From: CAYSYY01 sp964576115 [NCBI: uncultured Gemmatimonadota bacterium]
Lineage (GTDB): Bacteria > Blakebacterota > Blakebacteria > Blakebacterales
Direction of reading: 5' to 3'
Length of the DNA: 64,000 nt
Assembly (NCBI GenBank): GCA_964576115.1
Contig: CAZNUA010000008.1
Span: 1 to 64,000, forward strand
The translations under genes and the position numbers were made by a program. How positions within the stretch are numbered: position 1 is the first letter of the stretch; every line of letters starts with the position of its first letter. The notes under the pieces are model-generated. The model did not search any database and was not told the origin of the DNA. It saw only the letters and a program-made list of their open reading frames with translations. This document shows, piece after piece, positions 35,062-42,892 of the stretch.

Positions 35062-37410
35062 CTACCGCTGCCCGCCGGGGCCTGAGACGGTCCGCGCCCG
35101 GGGCAGAAGGAATTCGGCCACCTCTTCCAGACCGGCGGGAACGATCCCCATCCGCAGGGTGTCGATCCAGGCCCGGGCTTCGCGGTCGCCGGGCATGATC
35201 GTGAGCCAGCGTTCGATCACTCCCACCGCCCGCTCGAACTGCCCCGTGACGGCATAGGAATGGATCAGCGCCAAGAAGGCACGGGCACGGTAGCCCGGTA
35301 TCTGGAATTCGGCGTCGAGGACCTCTTCGAGCATCTCCTGGGCCCGCAGGGTGTCCCCGGCGGCCTGGGTCAGAATGCCGTGAAAGTACTGAAAGTCGGA
35401 ACCGGCAAAATCGACCATCTGGTCGCCGTACTCGAGCAGAGCGGCGGCCCGTTCCACCTCGCCGCGGAGCAGCAGGGCGTGGGCCGTGTTCTGGAACACC
35501 ACCCGGTAATTGTGGATCAGGGTCGAAGCGTTCTCGTCCTTGTATACCCTTTTGTCGATGATGGCCCGGTACTTGAAGACCTCACGGAGCCGGCGCTCGG
35601 TCAGGTCGACGTTGACCATTTCGGCGTCGGGCACCAGCTGCAGGGCGAAGCCCTGGATCTCGGCGTGGTGGTCGAAAAAAGCCATGTTCTCGGTCGGGAC
35701 CGTGATGGCGAAATAGACCGGGCGCCGCCCGTTGTTGGCGGCCAGGATCCAGGCCACCATCTGATCCTGGATGCGGATATAGCGCTGGCCCGGAATGCGC
35801 CACTCAAGTCCGGCCACGGTCAGGGTGGTGTCCTGCGGCATGGCCTGCAGACCGAGCTGGGCGATCTGCCTGTCTGTCAGGGAGATCGGCACCCCCAGCA
35901 CGTCCCTGAGCCAGGTGATGTACCACTGCAGATTGAGGATGCTCAGGTTGATCACGGCCACGTCGGGCCTGATGCCCTCGACCGTCTGCAGGTACCAGAG
36001 CGGGTAGGTATCGTTGTCTCCGTTGGTGAAGATGATCGCGTCCTGCTCGCACGACTGCAGGATGTTATAGCCGTAGTCCCAGGCCACCCAGTCGCCGCTG
36101 CGGTCGTGGGAGTGGAAGTTCGAGCCGAACTGGAAGCCGACCAGGGCGATCCCGATCACGAGTATGACCATGGCCGCCGAGCGGACGGCACCCGAGATGG
36201 CAGCCGGGGCCGTATCTTTATCCCGGTTGGTCAGGTAATCCCGCACCAGGGCGGCCAGACCGGCCATGCCGGTGCCGATCCAGATGGCGGTGGCGAAATA
36301 ACAGCCCACGAAGATGTAATCCCGATCCCGGGGTTGCGGATCGGGCATATTCAGGTAGACCACCAGTCCCAGACCCATGATCGTCCACAGGGCCGCATTG
36401 GCCAGGAAGGTACGCCGGTCGCGCTGGAAATTGATCACCGCCCCGAAAAGAGCGATGAAGTAGAAGGGCAGGAAGAACTCGCGGCGCAGATACCGCAGGA
36501 AGTGATAGTCGAGCTGGTAGGACCAGAAGTCGGCCTTGCGATCGAAGATCGCGAGCAGCATCGATTCCGATCCGTACTGGCGCCGCTGCAGGACCTGCAT
36601 GAAGTTCTGCCAGTTTTCCGGGTTGGTCATATCGACCGGCGGATCGAGCCCGCTCCGGATATAGATCAGGGCGTAGATCGTAAATCCGAGTCCGGCCAGA
36701 AGAACCGCCCAGACCCAGATATCGACCCGCTTGAGCACCGGCCGGTCGAAGTACCAGAGCAGAATCAGGATGGTGGGGATGGTGAGCAGGGCCAGCAGGT
36801 GGTTGGCGGCCCCGACCCCGAAGAGATACCCGATCAGCAGCAACAGGGGCGCCCGCCGGCTGTCGAGCCCGCCGCGCAGGTGGCGGAAAACGAGCCAGAT
36901 GCAGAGCGCGGTGACCATTATCGATAGGCTGTAGACCTCGGCCTCGACGGCGTTGAACCAGGCCGAATGGCTGAAGGCGTACGCCAGGGCGCCGGTCCCG
37001 GCCGCAACCGCCTGGACCAGCGGCGAGTAGACCTCGTTCTCTTCCTTCACCGCCCCGGAATGCAGCACACCCTTTTCGGTCGTCTGTCCCCCGCTTCCCC
37101 AGAGCCGGACGATCTCGAGAATGATGGCGTACAGCAGCACGGCGGTGACGGTCGAGGTCACGACCGAAATGAAATTCACCTCGGCGGCGACGTTGACGGG
37201 GGTGGGAATCAGGGTAAAGAGCCGGCCCAGCAGAACGAAGGTCGGGGCGGCGGGCGGATGGGTGATACCGAGCGACCAGGCCGCCGCAATGAACTCGCCC
37301 GCATCCCAGAAAGCCACCGTCGGGGCGATAGTGATGAAGTAGACGAAAAACGAAGCCAGTCCGACGATCCAGGCCCCGATGGTGCGTGGATCACGCGAGC
37401 TCTTCTCCAT
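35062..37410 (-). CDS. DUF2723 polytopic membrane glycosyltransferase-like protein
   Basis: 782 residues. Around ten membrane segments fill the first 440 residues, and a soluble region with TPR-like helices fills the end. Near the first membrane segment is TVAFWDAGEFIAAAW, with Asp36 and Glu39, the acidic signature of DUF2723 proteins. The family is related to protein O-mannosyltransferases; the human homologue TMEM260 is reported to O-mannosylate protein domains. By that relation this enzyme may transfer a sugar from a lipid carrier to exported proteins; that is inference. It converges on the aldehyde dehydrogenase gene with a 17-base gap. Confidence 0.85.
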   Translation of the reverse strand: MEKSSRDPRTIGAWIVGLASFFVYFITIAPTVAFWDAGEFIAAAWSLGITHPPAAPTFVLLGRLFTLIPTPVNVAAEVNFISVVTSTVTAVLLYAIILEIVRLWGSGGQTTEKGVLHSGAVKEENEVYSPLVQAVAAGTGALAYAFSHSAWFNAVEAEVYSLSIMVTALCIWLVFRHLRGGLDSRRAPLLLLIGYLFGVGAANHLLALLTIPTILILLWYFDRPVLKRVDIWVWAVLLAGLGFTIYALIYIRSGLDPPVDMTNPENWQNFMQVLQRRQYGSESMLLAIFDRKADFWSYQLDYHFLRYLRREFFLPFYFIALFGAVINFQRDRRTFLANAALWTIMGLGLVVYLNMPDPQPRDRDYIFVGCYFATAIWIGTGMAGLAALVRDYLTNRDKDTAPAAISGAVRSAAMVILVIGIALVGFQFGSNFHSHDRSGDWVAWDYGYNILQSCEQDAIIFTNGDNDTYPLWYLQTVEGIRPDVAVINLSILNLQWYITWLRDVLGVPISLTDRQIAQLGLQAMPQDTTLTVAGLEWRIPGQRYIRIQDQMVAWILAANNGRRPVYFAITVPTENMAFFDHHAEIQGFALQLVPDAEMVNVDLTERRLREVFKYRAIIDKRVYKDENASTLIHNYRVVFQNTAHALLLRGEVERAAALLEYGDQMVDFAGSDFQYFHGILTQAAGDTLRAQEMLEEVLDAEFQIPGYRARAFLALIHSYAVTGQFERAVGVIERWLTIMPGDREARAWIDTLRMGIVPAGLEEVAEFLLPRARTVSGPGGQR

Positions 37411-37575
37411 GAAGATGCATACCCTCCTGAGACGGGGAACGAGAAGGTGCCTGCATGCTATATGTCCGGGTTGGACCGGGCAAGCCCCGGCGTATCCGGG
37501 CAGACGGTCCGATTCTGATTCAAGACTCCCGAAACTCCGGCCGGTTCGCCGCCGTCATCACAAATAATCCACAGG

Positions 37576-37604
37576 TTGACATGGCGCCGGAGGTGTAGTA
37601 TCGA
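37576..37604 (+). promoter_or_regulatory. Candidate sigma-70 promoter of the threonine-synthase-like/cysH-serA operon
   Basis: A perfect -35 TTGACA at 37576-37581 is followed by TAGTAT (37596, spacing 14) or TATCGA (37599, spacing 17). It lies about 85 bases before the ATG at 37686, in the spacer shared with the divergent DUF2723 gene. The -35 is strong and the -10 is poor. Confidence 0.45.
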
Positions 37605-37619
37605 GCCGACTTATGATGT

Positions 37620-37670
37620 ACGAGGAAGCGGGGCGGTTCGTCCGGCCCGACTCCGCTGAAGATGCCTCGT
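37620..37670 (+). promoter_or_regulatory. Nested-stem leader before the threonine-synthase-like gene
   Basis: ACGAGG (37620-37625) pairs with CCTCGT (37665-37670), and inside it AGCGG (37627-37631) pairs with CCGCT (37653-37657). The structure ends 15 bases before the ATG and just upstream of the ribosome site GGGGAGAG. It could control translation of the sulfur operon. I do not recognise a known riboswitch class. Confidence 0.35.
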
Positions 37671-37685
37671 TCCGGGGAGAGTGCA

Positions 37686-39011
37686 ATGGATCAGACGTTC
37701 GGCTTCGCCTGCTGGGACTGCGGACACGCCATGGATTGGGACGGACATAGCCCCAAGGAGGCCTGCCCGGCCTGCGGCGGGAACGTCCTGACCGTCACCT
37801 ACCCGGGGCTGACCGCCGACCGGCTGCGTCGCATCATCGAAGACGATACGGGCGTCGAAGGACTCTGGCGCTACTTCGAGGTACTGCCCCTGCAGGATCG
37901 GGCCAACATCGTCTCGCGCGGCGAAGGGGCGGTGCCGATCGAACGGTGGTCTTTCCTGGAAGAATTCGCCCGCTCGACCGTCGGGCTCGAGGTGATGGTA
38001 TGGGTGCACCGCCACGACTCGAACCCCGGCACCGGCAGTTTCAAGGATCTGGCCGGCAGCCTGGTCTCGAGCGCCATGAAGGAACGCGGGGTCGGCGAGT
38101 ACGTGGTCTCGAGTACGGGGAATACGGCCACGGCCTATTCCTGCTACCTGGCCGCAGCCGGATGCACCCTGTATGCCTTCATCCCCCGTTTCGCTCCGCC
38201 CTTCAAGGTGGCCGACATCGCCGCCTTCGGACAGCATGTCTATCAGATCGACGGCGACTACCCCACCGCCCGGGCGTTCGCCGGCTCCTTTGCAACCGAA
38301 CACGGTCTGGCCATGGCGGGGGGCACCTTCGACCCCTTCCGGATCGAGGCCAAGCGGACCATGGCCTTCGAGTGGTACCGGCACTGCGAGGTCTTCCCGA
38401 CGGTGTACATTCAGGCGCTGAGCGGGGGCACCGGTCCGCTCGGAACCGACCGGGGAGCCCGCGAGCTGCGCGCCTACGGCCTGATCGAAGAGGTGCCGCG
38501 TCTGCTGCTCTGTCAGACGAGCCGCTGCGCGCCCATGGCCAGTTCGTGGCGCAAGGCCCGGGAGGCAGGCTTCCCCGAGGGCTGGCATGAAACCTTCGAC
38601 ACCATCGACGATCCCGAGACCGAGGTGCCCACTCTGGCCGAGGGGCATCCCGCCGCTTACCCGCGCCTGGCGGCTCTGGTCAGGGATTCGGGGGGCGAGA
38701 TCTTCGACTTCCCCGAGGAACTCACCCCGGCCGTGGGCCGCCTGATCGCCTACGAGACCGGAATCCGCATCGGCAGCGCCGGGGCGGTAAGCCTGGGTGG
38801 TTTCTTCGCCGCCCTGCGGGGTGGCTGGCTGCGCGAAGGCGACAGCATTCTGCTGACCACCGGCGAAGGGATCCAGCGCGATCCCGATTTCCTGCCCAAG
38901 ATGTCCGGAGCCGTCCGGCACGCCGACGCTCCGGAAAACGTCTCGCGGCAGGATCGGATATCTCTGCGCGAGGAAATCTATGATCCCCTGCGCACCTATA
39001 CCCGAGGCTGA
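37686..39011 (+). CDS. Threonine-synthase-like PLP enzyme; candidate cysteate synthase
   Basis: 441 residues from ATG 37686, with GGGGAGAG upstream; a start eight codons earlier lacks this. Residues 9-30 form a zinc ribbon (Cys9, Cys12, Cys27, Cys30: CWDCG then CPACGG). The rest is a fold-type II PLP enzyme: SNPGTGSFKDLAG with Lys120 as Schiff base, VSSTGNTATAYSCYLA as phosphate loop, and ALSGGTGPLGTDRG. This is the threonine synthase family, which also includes the Methanosarcina cysteate synthase (O-phosphoserine plus sulfite to cysteate). The next gene encodes an APS reductase-phosphoglycerate dehydrogenase fusion, which favours cysteate synthase over threonine synthase; no homoserine pathway gene is nearby. 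Family certain, substrate inferred. Confidence 0.85.
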   Translation: MDQTFGFACWDCGHAMDWDGHSPKEACPACGGNVLTVTYPGLTADRLRRIIEDDTGVEGLWRYFEVLPLQDRANIVSRGEGAVPIERWSFLEEFARSTVGLEVMVWVHRHDSNPGTGSFKDLAGSLVSSAMKERGVGEYVVSSTGNTATAYSCYLAAAGCTLYAFIPRFAPPFKVADIAAFGQHVYQIDGDYPTARAFAGSFATEHGLAMAGGTFDPFRIEAKRTMAFEWYRHCEVFPTVYIQALSGGTGPLGTDRGARELRAYGLIEEVPRLLLCQTSRCAPMASSWRKAREAGFPEGWHETFDTIDDPETEVPTLAEGHPAAYPRLAALVRDSGGEIFDFPEELTPAVGRLIAYETGIRIGSAGAVSLGGFFAALRGGWLREGDSILLTTGEGIQRDPDFLPKMSGAVRHADAPENVSRQDRISLREEIYDPLRTYTRG

Positions 39012-39053
39012 ATGACCGTGTAATTCGGACCGAGAGTCCGGGAGACCCCTGTC

Positions 39054-40670
39054 ATGCCCATACCAAAAGACGAACTGGCCCGCGCCAACCGGGAACTGAA
39101 TGACGCCGATGTCTTCACGATCCTGCGCTGGGCCGACGGGACCTTCCCCAACGACGTCGCCATCACCACCGCTTTCGGGTACAGCGGGCTGGTCCTGCTC
39201 CACCACGCCATCCAGATCATGCCCGACATGCCGGTCTACTTCATCGACACCGGCTGGCACTTCCCCGAAACCCTGGAGTTCTGCGAGCGGCTGCGCTCCG
39301 AATGGGATCTGAAACTGGAGATCATCACCCCGGCCAAGCCGAAGTCCGAACTGATCTCCGAACTCGGTCCCGAACCGTACACGTCGAACCCCGACCTCTG
39401 CTGCCATCACTGCAAGGTCGAGCCCCTGCTCCACTTCGTGCACAACTCCACCGCCTGGCTTTCGGGCATCAGGCGCGACCAGAGCAAGACGCGGGCGGGC
39501 ATCGATATCGTCGAGGTCGACGGCCGCGGCGTGGTCAAGGTCTCTCCCATGGCCAACTGGACCCGGGAGCAGACCTGGGAGTACATCCACCAGCACGAAC
39601 TGCCCTATCATCCGCTGCACGACCAGGGCTACCCCAGCATCGGCTGTCAACCCTGCACCCTGCCGGTCACCGCCGGCGGCGACGAGCGCGACGGCCGCTG
39701 GCCCTTCATGCAGAAGATGGAATGCGGCATCCACCTGGTCGAAGAAGAGGTCGTGACCGGTCCGCGGCCCCGCATCCTGGTCGCTTCGGCCATCGCTGAT
39801 GACGCCGTCTCGCGTCTGCGCGAACGGTTCGACGTGGATGTGATCCCGACCTCCGACGAAGACGAACTGCTGGCCAAGATCCCCGACTACGACGGTCTCA
39901 TCGTGCGCAGCAAACCCAAGGTATCGAAACGGGTCATGGCGGCGGGCGGCAAGCTGAAGGTCGTGGGCCGCGCCGGCGTGGGTCTGGACAACATCGATCT
40001 CGAAGCCGCCGAAAAGCAGGGCATCGCGGTCGTCAACTCGCCGGCGGCCTCGACCGCCTCGGCCGCCGAACTCGTCTTCGCCCACATCCTGGCCTTCACC
40101 CGCCGGGTCACCCAGGCCGATGCCTCGCTCAAGAGCAACCAGTGGATCAAGAGCCGTCTGAGCGGTTTCGAAATGGTCGGCAAGACGATCGGCATCGTCG
40201 GCTGCGGCCGGATCGGCGGGCACGTGGCCAAGATCGCCCGGGGCTTCGGCATGCGGGTGCTGGCTCACGACGTGGAGCAGAACAACGACCTGGTCCGGGA
40301 CTTCGCGGTCGAGTACACCGACCTGGTGAATCTGCTCCGCCGCTCCGACATCGTCAGCCTGCACGTGCCCATGTTGGCCGAAACGCGGCACCTGATCTCG
40401 ACCGAGGAGTTCAAGTTGATGAAGAGCTCGGCGATTCTGGTCAACGTGGCCCGCGGCGGAGTGGTGGACGAGAAGGCCCTCTACGACGCCCTCGTGACCG
40501 ACGAGATCGCCGGCGCCTGCCTCGACGTCTTCGAGACCGAGCCGCCCTTCGACAATCCCCTGCTCACCCTCGAGAACGTGCTCGTCACCCCCCATCTGGG
40601 GGCCAGCACCGCCGAGGCGCAGAAGAAGGCGGGAATGATCGTGGCCGAGGCTATGATGCGGATTCTCTGA
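39054..40670 (+). CDS. Fusion of Fe-S APS reductase (CysH) and D-3-phosphoglycerate dehydrogenase (SerA)
   Basis: 538 residues in one uninterrupted frame; GGGAG precedes the ATG. Residues 1-230 are an assimilatory adenylylsulfate reductase: Cys116-Cys117 and Cys198/Cys201 (CCHHCKVEPL and GCQPC) for the 4Fe-4S cluster, and KMECGIH with catalytic Cys224. These cysteines indicate APS rather than PAPS. After a short linker, residues 238-538 are a SerA catalytic domain without ACT domain: VVGRAGVGLDNID, GCGRIGG (383-389), and Arg467, Glu496, His514 as the catalytic triad. One product is sulfite, the other 3-phosphohydroxypyruvate. Located 42 bases after the threonine-synthase-like gene. I know of no described protein with this architecture. 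Confidence 0.92.
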   Translation: MPIPKDELARANRELNDADVFTILRWADGTFPNDVAITTAFGYSGLVLLHHAIQIMPDMPVYFIDTGWHFPETLEFCERLRSEWDLKLEIITPAKPKSELISELGPEPYTSNPDLCCHHCKVEPLLHFVHNSTAWLSGIRRDQSKTRAGIDIVEVDGRGVVKVSPMANWTREQTWEYIHQHELPYHPLHDQGYPSIGCQPCTLPVTAGGDERDGRWPFMQKMECGIHLVEEEVVTGPRPRILVASAIADDAVSRLRERFDVDVIPTSDEDELLAKIPDYDGLIVRSKPKVSKRVMAAGGKLKVVGRAGVGLDNIDLEAAEKQGIAVVNSPAASTASAAELVFAHILAFTRRVTQADASLKSNQWIKSRLSGFEMVGKTIGIVGCGRIGGHVAKIARGFGMRVLAHDVEQNNDLVRDFAVEYTDLVNLLRRSDIVSLHVPMLAETRHLISTEEFKLMKSSAILVNVARGGVVDEKALYDALVTDEIAGACLDVFETEPPFDNPLLTLENVLVTPHLGASTAEAQKKAGMIVAEAMMRIL

Positions 40671-41562
40671 GCCGGACGGTACAGCAGACTTCGGTCCCCC
40701 CCGCCCGATACTCGATGGCATCGAAGCTGACCATATTGGCCATGGCGATACCCCGGCCGTGATTGTCGGTCACCCGATCGGGATCGAGCTGCATATAGGG
40801 AGCCGGATCGAACCCCTCGCCCTCGTCACGGATGATCAGGCGCAGTTCGGTAGCGGTCCGCTCGTAACTGACGCGGACCGTGCGGTCGGCATGATCGGAA
40901 TCGTGCAGGAGTGACTCGATTTCTTCCCGCCATCTTCCCTGCCGGGTCAGCTCGGTCTTGCGCTCGTATCCGATTCCCAGATTGCCGTGTTCCACGGCGT
41001 TGACGAGCAGTTCCGAAAGCCCCAGAACCACATTGTCGGGCTCGGGGTAGAAGGCGGCGATGAACACCGCCAGATCCTGCGCCTGTTCGAGGGTGCGGAA
41101 CTCGAAGGTGGCGCCTGAAACCAGACCGAGCATCTGCCGGTTCCGGTCGACCTCGGTCCTGAGCATCGACTGATAGCGATAATCCCGAACGGCGGTCTCG
41201 ACGATCGAGAGCAGAATATCCACATGGAAGGGTTTGGTAATGTAGTAATAGGCGCCGGCGTCGATCCCCTCGACGATCTCGTGGCGGGCCCTGGCGGCCG
41301 TTTCCATGATGACCGGTATGCGTTGTTTGGCCGGATCGTCCTTGATTCGCCGCAGCAGTTCCAGACCGTCCAGACGGGGCATCCGGCGGTCGAGGAGAAC
41401 GGCGTCGATGACGCTGTCGTGCTCGTCGAGCAGTTCCCAGCCCGCCATCCCGTCTCGGGCCAGGAGGACCTCGTAGTTGTTCTTCGTCAGGGCGGTTTCG
41501 AGCAGTTTCAGAATAACGGGATCGTCATCAACGGCCAGAACGGTGCCGTTGTACTCGGGCAT
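40651..41562 (-). CDS. Response regulator with C-terminal HATPase domain
   Basis: 303 residues from ATG 41562, with AAGGAG 7 bases upstream; the frame opens at 41595. Residues 1-125 are a receiver domain (Asp12-Asp14, phosphoacceptor Asp58 in LLDRRMPRLDG, TKPFH). Residues 170-300 are a GHKL ATPase without a histidine phosphotransfer domain: ELLVNAVEHGN (N box), DEGEGFDP (G1) and GRGIAMA (G2). This resembles RsbW-type anti-sigma kinase modules attached to a receiver. It may switch a partner by phosphorylation. It overlaps the end of the CysH-SerA gene tail to tail by 20 bases, and the 3' end of the dehalogenase-like gene by 35. Confidence 0.85.
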   Translation of the reverse strand: MPEYNGTVLAVDDDPVILKLLETALTKNNYEVLLARDGMAGWELLDEHDSVIDAVLLDRRMPRLDGLELLRRIKDDPAKQRIPVIMETAARARHEIVEGIDAGAYYYITKPFHVDILLSIVETAVRDYRYQSMLRTEVDRNRQMLGLVSGATFEFRTLEQAQDLAVFIAAFYPEPDNVVLGLSELLVNAVEHGNLGIGYERKTELTRQGRWREEIESLLHDSDHADRTVRVSYERTATELRLIIRDEGEGFDPAPYMQLDPDRVTDNHGRGIAMANMVSFDAIEYRAGGTEVCCTVRLRESAS

Positions 41563-42718
41563 GGTCGGTCTCCTTGCGTCGAGACGTCCACTCACGACCG
41601 TACACCAGATCGTCGCACAGACGGGCGATATGACGCAGCCATGGATTCAGCTTGATGATCGCCCGCACCAGATTGTGGAACCAGGTATCGCGGTGCGAGA
41701 AGGGACAGATCGCCATGCAGATTCCGCAGTCGGTTCCCACCTGTCTCCAGTAGGCATAGCACCGCTCGACCGCAGTCGTCCACTTCTCAACCCCGCGGTC
41801 CACCGGCCGGGCTCCGGTCTCGAGAGCGTGGGCGGGGCAGTTTTCGGCGCACTTGCGGCAGATCCGGCAGAAATGGTCCACCCCCAGGTGAACCGGCCGG
41901 TCGTAGCGGACCGGCAGATCGGTCGTCACCGCCCCGAGGCGAACCCGGCTGCCGTACCGGTCGGCGATGAGAATATTGTTCCGGCCGACTTCACCCAGAC
42001 CGGCAGCTGCAGCCAGCGGCGGCAGGATCAGATCCCAGTGGGCGTCGTAGTGGGCCTTCGCCTGCCAGCCTGACTGTTGCAGGGCCGCCGCCACGGTCCG
42101 GGCGATGACCGCCCCCCGCCGATACTGCCGGGCCGATTCCCGGACCACCTCGGCCTGCGGCGCGCGCCTCATGGCTTTGAACTCCATTTCGAGCAGAAAG
42201 AGAATCACGGCGGGATGATCGAGGTCGATCGGCGTACCGTATTCGTCGTCGAAACGCCCCTTGTGGGTGTAGACCCAGGCCTTTCGCAGCGGGGTGCATC
42301 CCACCGCCACGGCCCCCAGACCGGTGATGATCGACCGGACGGTCCGGTCGGGATCGCCGCCGGCGCACAGCTCCGCCGTCAGACGGTCCACCTGGTCCCG
42401 ATCGGGTTCGAACGTCTCGATGGCCTCGAAATGCCGCTCGGCCTCCGCACTCAGGACAGGATCGTAGTGGGTCGCCCCCGGTTTCAGGAACGGCGTCATG
42501 GCCCGGATGCGGTCATCGGTCGCCTTCCACTCAGGCCGGCGGGCGTAAAAATCGTCGTAGGCGGGTGTCCCCCCCGAGCGGTTGATCCGGCTGAACATCA
42601 CCTCGCGTTCGTCGACCCGTTCATCCGGCTCGGCCGGCCCCCGGCGCCGGCGCAGCGGATCGAGAGGGAAGAAAAGGCAGACGAGTGCGCCTGCGGTGAC
42701 GATCAGAACAGTTGACAT
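41528..42718 (-). CDS. Reductive dehalogenase-like Fe-S protein, membrane-anchored
   Basis: 396 residues from ATG 42718. The N-terminus has one hydrophobic helix followed by PLRRRRG, not a Tat signal. The C-terminal half matches the reductive dehalogenase family: GLGEVGRNN, VRLGAVTTDLPV, then two ferredoxin-type motifs, Cys284/287/290/294 (FCRICRKCAENCP) and Cys320/331/334/338 (CYAYWRQVGTDCGICMAICP). In characterised family members a corrinoid in the middle region removes halide. Epoxyqueuosine reductase also shares the Fe-S layout, but the TDLPV...RICRKCAENCP arrangement favours the dehalogenase branch. Activity not established. No RdhB anchor gene is nearby. Confidence 0.78.
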   Translation of the reverse strand: MSTVLIVTAGALVCLFFPLDPLRRRRGPAEPDERVDEREVMFSRINRSGGTPAYDDFYARRPEWKATDDRIRAMTPFLKPGATHYDPVLSAEAERHFEAIETFEPDRDQVDRLTAELCAGGDPDRTVRSIITGLGAVAVGCTPLRKAWVYTHKGRFDDEYGTPIDLDHPAVILFLLEMEFKAMRRAPQAEVVRESARQYRRGAVIARTVAAALQQSGWQAKAHYDAHWDLILPPLAAAAGLGEVGRNNILIADRYGSRVRLGAVTTDLPVRYDRPVHLGVDHFCRICRKCAENCPAHALETGARPVDRGVEKWTTAVERCYAYWRQVGTDCGICMAICPFSHRDTWFHNLVRAIIKLNPWLRHIARLCDDLVYGREWTSRRKETDHARVQRHRSGR

Positions 42719-42789
42719 GGCCTCCAATCTGCCTCCGGCTTCCGGTCGTGGCCAGTCCGGATTCCGGCCCGCCCCCGGATCCTGCAGCC

Positions 42790-42821
42790 GCAGGAGGATG
42801 CAGGCGGTGTTATTCTCCTGC
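42790..42821. promoter_or_regulatory. Inverted repeat between divergent dehalogenase-like and desaturase-like genes
   Basis: GCAGGAG at 42790-42796 is the exact reverse complement of CTCCTGC at 42815-42821, with 18 bases between. It sits in the 174-bp divergent spacer, about 70 bases before both starts, and could be an operator. A TATCAT -10-like sequence for the plus strand is at 42842. Confidence 0.3.
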
Positions 42822-42892
42822 CTCGGCACCCCGGCATGGGGTATCATGAACCGGTGCGTCCGAGGTGCAACCCGCAGCGGGAGAGAGGGACT

